Assembly: GCA_002457145.1 (NCBI GenBank)
Contig: NTJP01000012.1
Span: 1-41,770 of the forward strand
Length of the DNA stretch: 41,770 nucleotides
Direction: 5' to 3'
DNA from: Marine Group II euryarchaeote MED-G38
GTDB lineage: Archaea > Thermoplasmatota > Poseidoniia > Poseidoniales > Thalassarchaeaceae
Every line of letters begins with the position of its first letter. Within the stretch, counting starts at the first letter, position 1. A program made the translations under genes and the position numbers. Under the pieces are notes generated by a model. That model saw only the letters and a list, made by a program, of their open reading frames with translations, was not told the DNA's origin and searched no databases. Shown here one piece after another: positions 1-9,082 of this stretch.

Positions 1-920
1 CTTACTAATCCAACTTCTGCAATCCAGTTAAACTCAGGTGGTACGGGCAATGGATCAGTTATCTCCCATCCCAAGGAATCATGTAATCTAAGAAGATTAG
101 ATAAACCTCCTCCAGTGATATGAGCCAATCCTTTTAGTTCAGAAATTTTACATGGTCCACTACCTTCTCTACACGAGGATATTAGGTCAATTATTGGATT
201 AACATATATCTTTGTTGGATTTAATAGTACTTCTCCGAGAAGAATATCTCCATTTTGCCCCGGAAAACGCTCAATTATTCTCCCTTCATGATTTGAATTG
301 AATGGTACTACATCCTTCAAAGATAATCCAGATCTTTCCAGTACTGCTCTTACCAAGGTGTATCCATTTGAATGGATTCCACTACTTGGAAGTCCTATCA
401 ATACATCTCCTGCTTCTAAATTTTCTCCAGTTATAGCCTCACCTTTTGGAAACCATCCTAGAGCAGTTCCTGACATATCTAATTCATTCACTATTCCAGG
501 TAATGTCGCAGTTTCACCTCCTGCTAAGGTTACCCTAGCTCTCCTACAAGCCTCTGAAAGGGAAGAACCCAATATTGCATGTACATCAGGATTAGTTTTT
601 GGAACAGCTATATAGTCAACAAATGCCAAGGGTTCAGCACCCACACAAAGTAGATCATTTACATTCATTGCCACACAATCTATGCCAACTCCTTCCCATC
701 TACCAATTTCATTTGCAAGTTGGAGTTTTGACCCTACTCCATCAGTGGCAAGAGCTAGCCTGGATTCTCCAAATTCTACTATCCCCCCAAAACCTCCTGC
801 CAATTGAACAGGAGCACCTTTTTGTCCTTTTTTTCTCGTTGATTGACTTAATGCATTTATGAGACTGGAAACAGCCTTTCCTTCAGCATCAATATCGACT
901 CCACTTGAGGAATAATCCAT
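1..920 (-). CDS. purM: phosphoribosylformylglycinamidine cyclo-ligase (AIR synthetase), 3' part beyond window
   Basis: PurM closes the imidazole ring of AIR from FGAM with ATP in de novo purine synthesis. Translating the minus strand from ATG at 920 gives an open frame to the window edge (306 codons). It starts MDYSSSGVDIDAEG and contains PurM hallmarks: the early ATDGVGSKL segment, the NVNDLLCVGAEPL stretch, AGGETATLPG, the GLPSSGIHSNGY glycine-rich segment and HITGGGL near the cut end. The usual family length is about 330-350 residues, so only a short C-terminal piece is missing. AGGAG lies five bases before the ATG and supports this start. It is transcribed away from the lipoprotein gene at 1113. 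Plus-strand open frames inside it are shadows. Confidence 0.93.
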   Translation of the reverse strand, partial: MDYSSSGVDIDAEGKAVSSLINALSQSTRKKGQKGAPVQLAGGFGGIVEFGESRLALATDGVGSKLQLANEIGRWEGVGIDCVAMNVNDLLCVGAEPLAFVDYIAVPKTNPDVHAILGSSLSEACRRARVTLAGGETATLPGIVNELDMSGTALGWFPKGEAITGENLEAGDVLIGLPSSGIHSNGYTLVRAVLERSGLSLKDVVPFNSNHEGRIIERFPGQNGDILLGEVLLNPTKIYVNPIIDLISSCREGSGPCKISELKGLAHITGGGLSNLLRLHDSLGWEITDPLPVPPEFNWIAEVGLV

Positions 921-1038
921 CGGCTCTCCTGTATTCACACGCTTCCGAGTCAACAATCTAATTTCATCTTCTCGGATTAAAGTTTATTTGCAAAAAAAGC
1001 CCCTAATAATTAAAATAAAACACTTTTTCAATCTACCC

Positions 1039-1048
1039 TATATAAATT
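1039..1048 (+). promoter_or_regulatory. TATA box of the amino-acid transport operon
   Basis: TATATAAATT fits the archaeal TATA element. A transcription start about 25 bases downstream would fall near 1065-1075, leaving a leader of roughly 40 bases before the ATG at 1113. No strong purine-rich BRE is visible directly upstream. Confidence 0.5.
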
Positions 1049-1112
1049 AAATAGACAATAGAGTCTATAAGTGTTACACATTCTCGGGGAAAACCGGAGT
1101 GTGTATTCCACA

Positions 1113-4100
1113 ATGAATAATAAGAAAATAATTGCAATGATGATGACCACCAGTATGCTTGCTGCAGCTTTTGCAGGATGCTTAGGTGGAGATGACGATG
1201 ACGGTGAAGATTGGGCATTAACTGTAGCAAGTGATGTCGATAGCGCTATAGTATCCACAAGTTGGGATGCTATACTAGGATCTATAGCTTCAAACAGCTT
1301 AGATACATGTGATGCTATCATTTCATCTGTAACGATAACAGAAGAACGTGATGCTACTATAGACTTCACTACAGCTTACTACACCAGTGCTCAAGGAGTA
1401 ATTGGTGGAGAAGGTGTTGCTACTATTACTGATGTATCAGAACTAAACAATGCAGATACAACAATAATTGTACAAGGAGGAACAACTTCTGATTTGTTCG
1501 CTGCTAGCGATCTTCCACTAGCAACAGTATCTGCACTCGAAGATTTCGATTCAGTATTCACAGCTCTAGAAAACGGTGACGGACACTATGTATTAGGAGA
1601 CGCTCCTGTTCTTGGACTTAGAGCATCTCAAACTGCTGCTTTCTCTCCTTTGATGGTTACATTCTCACCTGAGAATTTCGGAATTGCAGTTGTCGATGAT
1701 TCAGATAACGAATTAGAAGATGCGTTAAATGTCGCTTTAGCTGCTATCATAGCATCTGGAGAATATGACGCTCATATTGAAGCATGGTTCCCAGGTACAT
1801 CTGGAACTTTAGTAGACACATCTACAGCTTCTACAGCAACTGCTTATCCAATGCCTACTGAGGGAAGTGCATTAACAACTGTATTAGAATCAGGAACATT
1901 TAGCTTCTGCTCTGATACTACTTACCCTCCATTCGAGAATATGGATAGCGCTGGAAATGCTGTAGGTTTCTCCGTGGATATCGCTTCTGCTTTAACAGAT
2001 GAGATTGCAGAACACTATGCAAACGTTGCTGATGCAACTGTATTAGGATGCACAGACTCTCAATCCTCTGCATACGATGCTAGCGCTAACTTAGACGATG
2101 GATCATGTGGTGCACGAACAAAGATAGGTTTCCTATTAGATCAAACATCACCTGCTATATCTGCATATGCTGACAACTTTATGGCAGCTGCTGCAATAGC
2201 AATAGATGATCTTAATGCAGACGGTGGTTATTTCGAGCTAGTTGCTGGAGATACTGGTTGTGATGGTGCTATAGCAGGATCTTCTGCTTCAAGCCTAGCA
2301 GCAGCAGGAGTCGTAGGAGTCGCAGGAGCAGCTTGCTCTGGTGCTTCTATGGGTGCAAATGCTGTTCTGAGCCCACTTGGAATACCAATGGTTTCCTACG
2401 CAAGTACTAGCCCTGCACTAAGCGATTCAACTGCTTATCCTAACTTTTTCAGAGTAGTGCCAAGTGATGCACTTCAAGGACCTGCAATGGCTCAAATGGT
2501 TGTTGCAGTCGCTATGGAAAATGGAATGCCAGATGCAACTACAGCAATATCAATGATGAATCCTGCTTTAGTTTCAATGAGTAATGATTACGGTTCTGGT
2601 TTAGCGGGTTCATTTAACGCTTCATGGAACGCAATGGGTGGTAGTGCCTGTGTAGAAATAGCTTACGATCCAGCAGATGCAACAACAGATTATGTTGCAA
2701 TTGCACAGCAAGTAATTAGTGCAGGATGCGGTTCTATGGTTACAGTAACATATGCTGCAGACGGAGCTGCTCTCATGGAAGCACTAAGAGGACTAGGATC
2801 AACTATTCCAGCATTCGGTGGTGATGGTATCGCTTCTGATGATTGGACTAGTGCATTCTCAGCCCCAGCAGCTGCTAATACAGTATTTGCAACTAAACCT
2901 CGTGCAGGTTCTACTGCTGGTACATTCGCAGATGATTGTGCGGCTGTAGAAGCATGTGCTGGTGGTATATACACTGGTGAAACCTATGATGCAATTACAA
3001 TTATTGGTAAGGCATACATGATGGAATCAGGTGCTAATATGGCAAATCATATCAATATGGTCGGTACAGACTATGCAGGAGCCTCTGGTGTAATCGATTT
3101 CGATTCAGCAGGTGATATTCCTGGTGCAGGATATGATATTTGTATGCATGCAATCATTTCATCTACAGATACATACCTAAACTGTCAATGGTACTGGACT
3201 TCAGCTGATGGAGTACAATCTGCAGCCTTCGGAGGACAAACAGTGAAACTAGGTCTATTATTAGATCTTACATCACCAAATGTTTCTCCGTATGCTCCAG
3301 GATTCTTAGCGGCAAGCGGAATTGCATTCCAAGTTATGAATGCTGCTGGATGGAGTAATGGACTACAATTCGAAATGGTCAATGCAGATACTGCTTGCTC
3401 TGAAGCTGGTGGTCAAGCAGCAGCACAAACTCTTGCTGCTGCAGGAGTTGTAGGAGTTATCGGAGCAGCTTGCTCTGGCGCTTCTATGGGTGCAAACTCA
3501 GTTTTGAGCCCACTAGGAATACCAATGATTTCCTATGCAAGTACAAGCCCTGCATTAAGTGATGATACTGCTTATACTAACTTCTGGAGAGTAGTGCCAA
3601 GTGATGCACTACAAGGACAAGCATTAGCTGCTGCAGTTACTGCAGGTTCTTCACCAGCAGTTCTATACATGTCTAATGACTATGCTACAGGACTTGCAAA
3701 TGCATTCAATAATTCCTGGGCAGCTAATGGTGGATCACTATGTAGTGCAGGAATGATTGCATACGATCCAGCAACATTTGACGGTGCTGCAATAGCACAA
3801 GCAGTTGTTGACGCAGGTTGTGATGGTGTTGTATTAGCATCTTATGCGGCTGATGGAGCTCAATTAGTTACCGATCTCCAAACTGCAGGATATGCTGGTG
3901 CTTATTATGGTGGAGATGGTACAGCCGACTCTGCCTTCAACGGTCCTGAAAACATGATTGCTACAAGACCTGCATCAGCATCCGGTACACTTTCAGAAAG
4001 AGCAGTTGCATTCAACGCTCTTTGTGCAGCAGTACCTGAGTGTGCTGACGGTATCTACACTGGTGAAATGTTCGATGCTACTATAGTATTGGGTTACTCT

Positions 4101-4319
4101 ATATTCGCTCAAGCAGGATCTCCATCTGTTCCACTAACTTCAATGATTCAAGTAGTAGGACAAGGATTCGTTGGTGCTACTGGAGATATTACCTTCATGG
4201 CTAACGGAGATGTACCTGGTAACGGATATTGTGTCGGAACTTTCGACAGTGCTAGTACATTCTCATGCGGACAGTACTGGAGTGCTACAGGCGGTCTAGT
4301 GGCTGCTACAACAGAATAG
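1113..4319 (+). CDS. multidomain substrate-binding lipoprotein: permuted SBP family 3 domain plus two tandem LivJ-like domains
   Basis: Predicted extracellular ligand-binding subunit of the ABC transporter encoded downstream (1068 aa). The ATG at 1113 is chosen over an in-frame GTG at 1071 because it directly begins a lipoprotein signal peptide: basic N-terminus, Met/Ala-rich core, AFAGC lipobox with Cys23, then an Asp-rich mature start. Residues about 30-225 match the middle and C-terminal parts of a polar-amino-acid binding domain (WDAIL, SSVTITEER, FTTAYYTSAQ, GTT, closing EAWFPG). The expected N-terminal part (TYPPFE, GFSVDIASAL) appears only afterwards, at about 259-305. A GCTDS..DDGSC motif with four acidic residues follows (312-333). 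Two type I periplasmic-binding domains (Peripla_BP_6, LivJ-like) occupy about 334-705 and 708-1068 and share long identical stretches. Ligand is unknown; branched-chain or other amino acids are inferred from the neighbours. Confidence 0.85.
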   Translation: MNNKKIIAMMMTTSMLAAAFAGCLGGDDDDGEDWALTVASDVDSAIVSTSWDAILGSIASNSLDTCDAIISSVTITEERDATIDFTTAYYTSAQGVIGGEGVATITDVSELNNADTTIIVQGGTTSDLFAASDLPLATVSALEDFDSVFTALENGDGHYVLGDAPVLGLRASQTAAFSPLMVTFSPENFGIAVVDDSDNELEDALNVALAAIIASGEYDAHIEAWFPGTSGTLVDTSTASTATAYPMPTEGSALTTVLESGTFSFCSDTTYPPFENMDSAGNAVGFSVDIASALTDEIAEHYANVADATVLGCTDSQSSAYDASANLDDGSCGARTKIGFLLDQTSPAISAYADNFMAAAAIAIDDLNADGGYFELVAGDTGCDGAIAGSSASSLAAAGVVGVAGAACSGASMGANAVLSPLGIPMVSYASTSPALSDSTAYPNFFRVVPSDALQGPAMAQMVVAVAMENGMPDATTAISMMNPALVSMSNDYGSGLAGSFNASWNAMGGSACVEIAYDPADATTDYVAIAQQVISAGCGSMVTVTYAADGAALMEALRGLGSTIPAFGGDGIASDDWTSAFSAPAAANTVFATKPRAGSTAGTFADDCAAVEACAGGIYTGETYDAITIIGKAYMMESGANMANHINMVGTDYAGASGVIDFDSAGDIPGAGYDICMHAIISSTDTYLNCQWYWTSADGVQSAAFGGQTVKLGLLLDLTSPNVSPYAPGFLAASGIAFQVMNAAGWSNGLQFEMVNADTACSEAGGQAAAQTLAAAGVVGVIGAACSGASMGANSVLSPLGIPMISYASTSPALSDDTAYTNFWRVVPSDALQGQALAAAVTAGSSPAVLYMSNDYATGLANAFNNSWAANGGSLCSAGMIAYDPATFDGAAIAQAVVDAGCDGVVLASYAADGAQLVTDLQTAGYAGAYYGGDGTADSAFNGPENMIATRPASASGTLSERAVAFNALCAAVPECADGIYTGEMFDATIVLGYSIFAQAGSPSVPLTSMIQVVGQGFVGATGDITFMANGDVPGNGYCVGTFDSASTFSCGQYWSATGGLVAATTE
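2325..2480 (+). repeat. intragenic direct repeat, copy 1
   Basis: Aligns without gaps to 3462-3617 (offset 1137 bases, 379 codons). I count about 19 mismatches in 156 positions by hand, many at third codon positions. It encodes the GAACSGASMGAN...LSPLGIPM core of the first LivJ-like domain. Confidence 0.85.
3462..3617 (+). repeat. intragenic direct repeat, copy 2
   Basis: Second copy of the 156-base block at 2325-2480, encoding the same core of the second LivJ-like domain. The high DNA identity points to a recent domain duplication or to gene conversion between the two halves. Confidence 0.85.
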
Positions 4320-4359
4320 ATATAGTGAAGTATAATTAGTATTTCAGTATTAACGTAAA

Positions 4360-4400
4360 GCACTGCGGTGGAGATTAATCTCCGCCGTGGTGCCTTTTTC
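4360..4400 (+). terminator. long hairpin plus U-run between binding-protein and permease genes
   Basis: Positions 4360-4376 can pair with 4377-4393 in a 17-pair stem that includes three G-U pairs, closed by a tight TTAA turn, followed by TTTTT at 4395-4399. The wobble pairs work only in plus-strand RNA; on the other strand they become A-C mismatches. The place, between a binding-protein gene and its permease, suits partial termination or 3'-end protection that keeps the binding protein in excess. Confidence 0.65.
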
Positions 4401-4421
4401 AATTTATTCGGTGACAAAATA

Positions 4422-7400
4422 ATGGATGGAAGAATATTCCTATTCTCTTGTTTAATTATCTTTCTTTTTTTGAGATACAAAGGAATCTGGTCACAATTAC
4501 CTAGATTATATACTAGATTGTTTATATTCTCAGTTTTTTTCCTTGATGCCTATTTTGGTTTATTATTTAATGAAGGGTTCCTCAATATCTTTAATCAATT
4601 AACAGGTAATCGATTACCAAGTCAAAAAGGATTTATTTGGCTCATACAAATTCTTCAGGCGATTTCTGCTGGTTTTGGATTTGTAAAAATAGCATTCGAT
4701 GATTTACCTAAAAATTTATTTCGAACTATTTCAATAAGTTTAACTCCAGTTTTTTTATTATTTGTGTTGTGGTTAGTTTGTGATGCTTTAATCACTGGAA
4801 GAAATACATCAGCAATAGCATATCTAGATGTTGTTCAAATATCAACCTCAACACTAAGATGGGCTGCGACTTATCTTTCAATTGCCGTTGCATTAACCTT
4901 GACTTACAGGGTTCAAAGATATGGTAATTTTGCACAAAGCGAATATTTCATGCTAGGAATGTATGTTGCTATGGCAATAATTTGGACTGATTATTTTTTA
5001 CCTTTGACAATTGCTCCTGCTGATGGCGTATTAGTTTGGTCTGTACTAGCTTATACTCTAATAGCAGCATTTTTTGTTACGGGCTTAGTTGGTTTAATGA
5101 TAGATAGATTGGTCTACAAAGATTTTCGTAAGAAAAAAGCCTCACCACAAGTAATGATGATTGCGTCTTTAGGAGTAGCATTAATTCTTAGAGCAATTGT
5201 TTGGTTGAGATATAGTTCCAAAAATAGATTATTTGAACCAGATCTTGATTGGAGAATGACTACTGAAACTCCAATAGCACAATTATGGAAAATACCGACA
5301 TATAAGATGAAAATAAATTTTGGTAACAATAAATTAGATGAAGGAGAATACTATACATCAGCAAAATGCGAAATAAATGATGGCGTTGCCAGTCAATTAC
5401 AATTAGATTATATTCCATCATTCGAATTCTACAAGTTAGATAAAGACTGTGTAACTCAATTAGAAACTGGATTTTCATTCTATAATGGGCCAACACCACT
5501 TGTCATTTTTGGCTCCGTATTCCTACTTCTACTTTTACTGAAAAAAACCAGACTCGGAAGAAGAATGAGGGCAGTTGCTGATAATCCAGAATTAGCTGCA
5601 AGTAGTGGCATAAATGTAGAGAGAATACATGGATACAGCGCATTCCTTTCTGCTGGGTTATGTGGAATTGGAGGGGCTGCATTTGCTATGACAGTTCGCT
5701 TCTCACCAGTAACAGCGTTCACACTATTGTTGCCATCATTTGCTGTAATAGTATTGGGTACGATTGGATCTATTCCAGGTGCCATTGTTTCTTCATTAAT
5801 TATTGGTTTCATCAGAGCCTCATCCACGCCCATTCTTTCTAGTTTAGGTCAGAATTTAGGAAGATCAAATTACTCTTCTTTTGAGGCAGTTACTCCCTAT
5901 GTTTTCTTAATTGCAATACTACTAATAATGCCTGAAGGAATAGGCAATGCATATGAAAAATGGAAAATAAATAGATTAAGAAAAAGTGCTGAAGAGAATT
6001 CTCCACCATCAAAAAATATAGGCATTATACTATCAGTGTTATTTGGTTGGATAGGTCTCCATAATTTACAACAAAAGAAAACATCTCGCTTTTCAAGTAT
6101 GGCATCATTAACCGGTTTTGCTTATTTAATCAGTAAAATTACAAATTTTATTGATACACATTCATTTTCCAAACAATCTTCACCAATAAGGAATGAAGCA
6201 GGATTCTCATATAGTTCAAATTTTGAAATGAGAACGGGTAGAGATGATTGGAATTTTTTGCCAACAGATTCTCAACTCTCAATAGATCAAGTATCCAATC
6301 CTCCTTCAGATATCGCCCCATATCTACATGATCAATGGCGTCAAAATACATTTGATGATATGAATAATTCTTGGGCGGATTTAATGAACTATGAATTAGT
6401 ATTCTTAGATTTAATCACTTCTTTGGGAGATTTAATTTGGCCAACTGTACCTATCCTTATTTGGATTTTAGCTTTAGTTGAAGGATACTATCTTTACACA
6501 AATAGAAAAGAAGATCCACTATTGAATTTAAACAACTATCTTGGAAAATATATTAATCCATTATTTGAAAAACTTAGAGATACAAAGGAAAATGCATCTA
6601 TTACTAGGATAATTGATATCAGAACAATCTATAATAAAATACCTAAATTAAATCCAAAATTTGATAAAAATTTATTTTTCTTACTAATACCATTTATTTT
6701 TGTGAATTCATTTTTATTAAAATTCGTTTTATTATCTTCTATCCTATGGTTTTCCGTTTCATTCTTCAACAAGAGTGATGAAATTAGTATTATAGAAAAT
6801 TTAAAGAAAAAATCAACATATGGGAGAGAAGGTCCATTTTTGTCAAATATGTTGTTTGGTATGCTTCTTATCTTAGTCATATTAATAATTCTCTGGTTGC
6901 CTGTGGCTGATTTTGCTGCAAATGCTAAATTGATAAGAGTTTTCAACATTTCAAATATCATATTATCAATATCAATTTTCATACTTATGGGATTCTGTCT
7001 TAATTTACATACTGGTATTACGGGTATGGTTAATTTCGGAATCATATTCTTTGTTGCAATAGGTGCTGTAGCTGTTGGAGTACTTACGGGGCCAGTAAAG
7101 TATAATGGATATGATTGGCCCATATTCTGGGCTTTATTTTTGGGTTTGGTGGCATCAGCTACCTTTGGTTGGATGTTAGCATATCCAACAGCAAGACTGA
7201 GGACAGATTATTTTGCTATAGTCACTATTTCTTTGGGAGAAATACTCAGAGTTCTTCTTACTTCAGAACCTATTATTCAATCATATAACACAGAAGCATC
7301 ATGGTCAAGTCCAACTCCAGGAGTTTCACAATATCCGATGCCATTAGAGAAGTGGTGGTTTTGTGGAGATTCAATTCCTCTCGATTTTATTACCAGCGAA

Positions 7401-8309
7401 CCTCTAGAAACATTTGGCCCAAGAGATTGTGAAACAGCAATAGGAGCAACAACAATTGATCAAATTCCTCAAAATATAGATAGTATGTCAACATATATGA
7501 TGGATATGTTAAGTCTAGAAGCAGCAGCACCATACGTTATCTTACTTTCATTCCTTTCCTTAGTTTCTGTTATTGCTGTATGGGCAATTCTCAAAACTCT
7601 CCTTAATTCACCATGGGGCAGAATATTAAGATCAATAAGAGAAGATGAAGAAGTGGCACAACATCATGGTCATGATGTTCTTACTTACAAAGCATCTAGT
7701 CTTGCTTTAGGAGCAGCAATCGCAGCACTTGCAGGAGCATTTTGGGCTTGGCAGTTAAGGGGATTCCAACCCACATTCATGAGTCCTGCCACTACCACAT
7801 TCTTAGTATGGGCTGCATTCATAATTGGAGGGTCTGGTAATAATAAGGGAATAATCATAGGATCTTCTATTATTATATTATCACAATATATATTCAGAAT
7901 TTTGGATGCTGGACAATCTTCTTCAGATTTACCTTTACATGATACAGCAGTTTTTATTGATGAAATTTTTAGATGGCTAGTAATAGATTATTTAGAAGTT
8001 GTATTATTCTCTATAATATTGATTATTCTTGGAATAATTACGAAGAAAAGTAATATTTCAGAAATTGGTATTTGGAGCGCCATCGTGTTCTATATTTACG
8101 GCACATTAAACAGTCAATATTCTATTGAACAATCTTTCAGTGACTTTGATGCAGATGGATCATTTGAAGTCATAGCAGAAATGGCTTATGTAAACGTATT
8201 ATTAGTTGGAGTGGTTCTATTACTTTCGCTGAAGTATAATCCAAAAGGAATTTTACCAGAAGTACCAAAACGCCCTGAAAGACCAGAAATCGGTGGTGAT
8301 TCATCATGA
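4422..8309 (+). CDS. fused branched-chain amino acid permease LivH-LivM with long central insert
   Basis: Predicted membrane channel of the ABC importer, with both permease halves in one 1295-residue chain. ATG 4422 is preferred to an in-frame GTG at 4368, which lies inside the hairpin. After several N-terminal membrane segments, the LivH part spans about 150-506 (YGNFAQSEYFMLG; GRRMRAVADNPELAASSGIN; LPSFAVIVLGTIGSIPGA). It carries a polar external insert at about 265-350. Residues about 507-835 are extra: a TM2-like segment (LFGWIGLHNLQQKK, about 533-556), a hydrophilic stretch and more membrane helices. The LivM part spans about 840-1180 (GFCLNLHTGITGMVNFG; ARLRTDYFAIVTISLGEI; GRILRSIREDEEVAQHHG), followed by C-terminal helices. 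Bacterial LivH and LivM are separate proteins of about 300 and 350-425 residues. The stop overlaps the livG start (ATGA). Confidence 0.88.
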   Translation: MDGRIFLFSCLIIFLFLRYKGIWSQLPRLYTRLFIFSVFFLDAYFGLLFNEGFLNIFNQLTGNRLPSQKGFIWLIQILQAISAGFGFVKIAFDDLPKNLFRTISISLTPVFLLFVLWLVCDALITGRNTSAIAYLDVVQISTSTLRWAATYLSIAVALTLTYRVQRYGNFAQSEYFMLGMYVAMAIIWTDYFLPLTIAPADGVLVWSVLAYTLIAAFFVTGLVGLMIDRLVYKDFRKKKASPQVMMIASLGVALILRAIVWLRYSSKNRLFEPDLDWRMTTETPIAQLWKIPTYKMKINFGNNKLDEGEYYTSAKCEINDGVASQLQLDYIPSFEFYKLDKDCVTQLETGFSFYNGPTPLVIFGSVFLLLLLLKKTRLGRRMRAVADNPELAASSGINVERIHGYSAFLSAGLCGIGGAAFAMTVRFSPVTAFTLLLPSFAVIVLGTIGSIPGAIVSSLIIGFIRASSTPILSSLGQNLGRSNYSSFEAVTPYVFLIAILLIMPEGIGNAYEKWKINRLRKSAEENSPPSKNIGIILSVLFGWIGLHNLQQKKTSRFSSMASLTGFAYLISKITNFIDTHSFSKQSSPIRNEAGFSYSSNFEMRTGRDDWNFLPTDSQLSIDQVSNPPSDIAPYLHDQWRQNTFDDMNNSWADLMNYELVFLDLITSLGDLIWPTVPILIWILALVEGYYLYTNRKEDPLLNLNNYLGKYINPLFEKLRDTKENASITRIIDIRTIYNKIPKLNPKFDKNLFFLLIPFIFVNSFLLKFVLLSSILWFSVSFFNKSDEISIIENLKKKSTYGREGPFLSNMLFGMLLILVILIILWLPVADFAANAKLIRVFNISNIILSISIFILMGFCLNLHTGITGMVNFGIIFFVAIGAVAVGVLTGPVKYNGYDWPIFWALFLGLVASATFGWMLAYPTARLRTDYFAIVTISLGEILRVLLTSEPIIQSYNTEASWSSPTPGVSQYPMPLEKWWFCGDSIPLDFITSEPLETFGPRDCETAIGATTIDQIPQNIDSMSTYMMDMLSLEAAAPYVILLSFLSLVSVIAVWAILKTLLNSPWGRILRSIREDEEVAQHHGHDVLTYKASSLALGAAIAALAGAFWAWQLRGFQPTFMSPATTTFLVWAAFIIGGSGNNKGIIIGSSIIILSQYIFRILDAGQSSSDLPLHDTAVFIDEIFRWLVIDYLEVVLFSIILIILGIITKKSNISEIGIWSAIVFYIYGTLNSQYSIEQSFSDFDADGSFEVIAEMAYVNVLLVGVVLLLSLKYNPKGILPEVPKRPERPEIGGDSS

Positions 8310-9073
8310 GTGAAGATACTGTCCTAAAAGTCAATAAATTAAAGAAGGAATTTGGAGGTTTAGTGGCCGTAAAAGATGTCTCTTTCGAAATTAAATCAGG
8401 AGAATTTGTAGGTCTTATCGGACCAAATGGTTGTGGAAAATCTACAACCTTTAATTGCATCAGTGGGCTATTAAAACAAACATCTGGAGAAATAGAAGCA
8501 TTTAGTACCGATATCTCGCACATGCGTCCAGATCAGATCCAAAAACTTGGTTTTACTCGTACATTTCAACACACTCGACTATGGCGTCAGATGACTGTGA
8601 TAGAGAATCTAATGGTACCTCCCAGAAAACAATATTCTCCTAATATTCTAACTTCTCTTTTTATGCCAAAATCTCGTCCTAATGAGAAGACTAGACTATC
8701 TAACGCATATGATGCATTAGATCAACTTGAAGTCCCTCATATGGCACACAATCTAGCCAGTGAACTATCAGGAGGTCAAAGCAAATTAGTTGACATAGGC
8801 CGCTCATTAATGGGAGATCCAAAGTTACTACTTCTAGATGAACCAGTTGCAGGAGTTGCAGGTCCACTCGCAATGAAAATTTTCAATAATTTGCGTAGGA
8901 TTGTGGATGAAACTGGCATCTCAATATTGATAATAGAACATAATATGGATTTCATACTTAGACAAGGCGTTGATCGTATTATAGTGATGAATGAAGGAGA
9001 AGTTCTGATGGTCGGTACTCCTGATGAAGTGAGAAATAATAGAGAAGTAATTGAGGCTTATCTTGGAGAGTGA
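8306..9073 (+). CDS. livG: branched-chain amino acid ABC transporter ATPase LivG
   Basis: Cytoplasmic ATPase that should power the LivH-LivM channel together with LivF. The 255 residues carry Walker A GPNGCGKST (39-47), Q-loop region TFQHTRLW, signature LSGGQ, Walker B LLLLDEP, and H-loop histidine in IIEHNM. The characteristic LivG stretch around FNCISGLLKQTSG is present, and the C-terminus EVIEAYLGE is typical of the family. The start overlaps the permease stop by four bases, and GGTGAT at 8295-8300 is a well-placed ribosome binding site, so the two genes are probably translationally coupled. Confidence 0.92.
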   Translation: MSEDTVLKVNKLKKEFGGLVAVKDVSFEIKSGEFVGLIGPNGCGKSTTFNCISGLLKQTSGEIEAFSTDISHMRPDQIQKLGFTRTFQHTRLWRQMTVIENLMVPPRKQYSPNILTSLFMPKSRPNEKTRLSNAYDALDQLEVPHMAHNLASELSGGQSKLVDIGRSLMGDPKLLLLDEPVAGVAGPLAMKIFNNLRRIVDETGISILIIEHNMDFILRQGVDRIIVMNEGEVLMVGTPDEVRNNREVIEAYLGE

Positions 9074-9082
9074 GTAATAAAT

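Noticed and set aside
298-862. Two plus-strand open frames (298-615 and 599-862)
   Set aside because: They lie antisense to purM, whose minus-strand translation matches the family throughout.
1071-1112. GTG start for the lipoprotein
   Set aside because: It would put 14 polar residues before a complete lipoprotein signal peptide.
1028-1369. Minus-strand open frame of 113 codons
   Set aside because: Antisense to the start of the lipoprotein gene, covering its TATA and signal peptide; no protein-like features of its own.
6629-7123. Minus-strand open frame of 164 codons
   Set aside because: Shadow of the permease; composition mirrors the membrane helices on the other strand.
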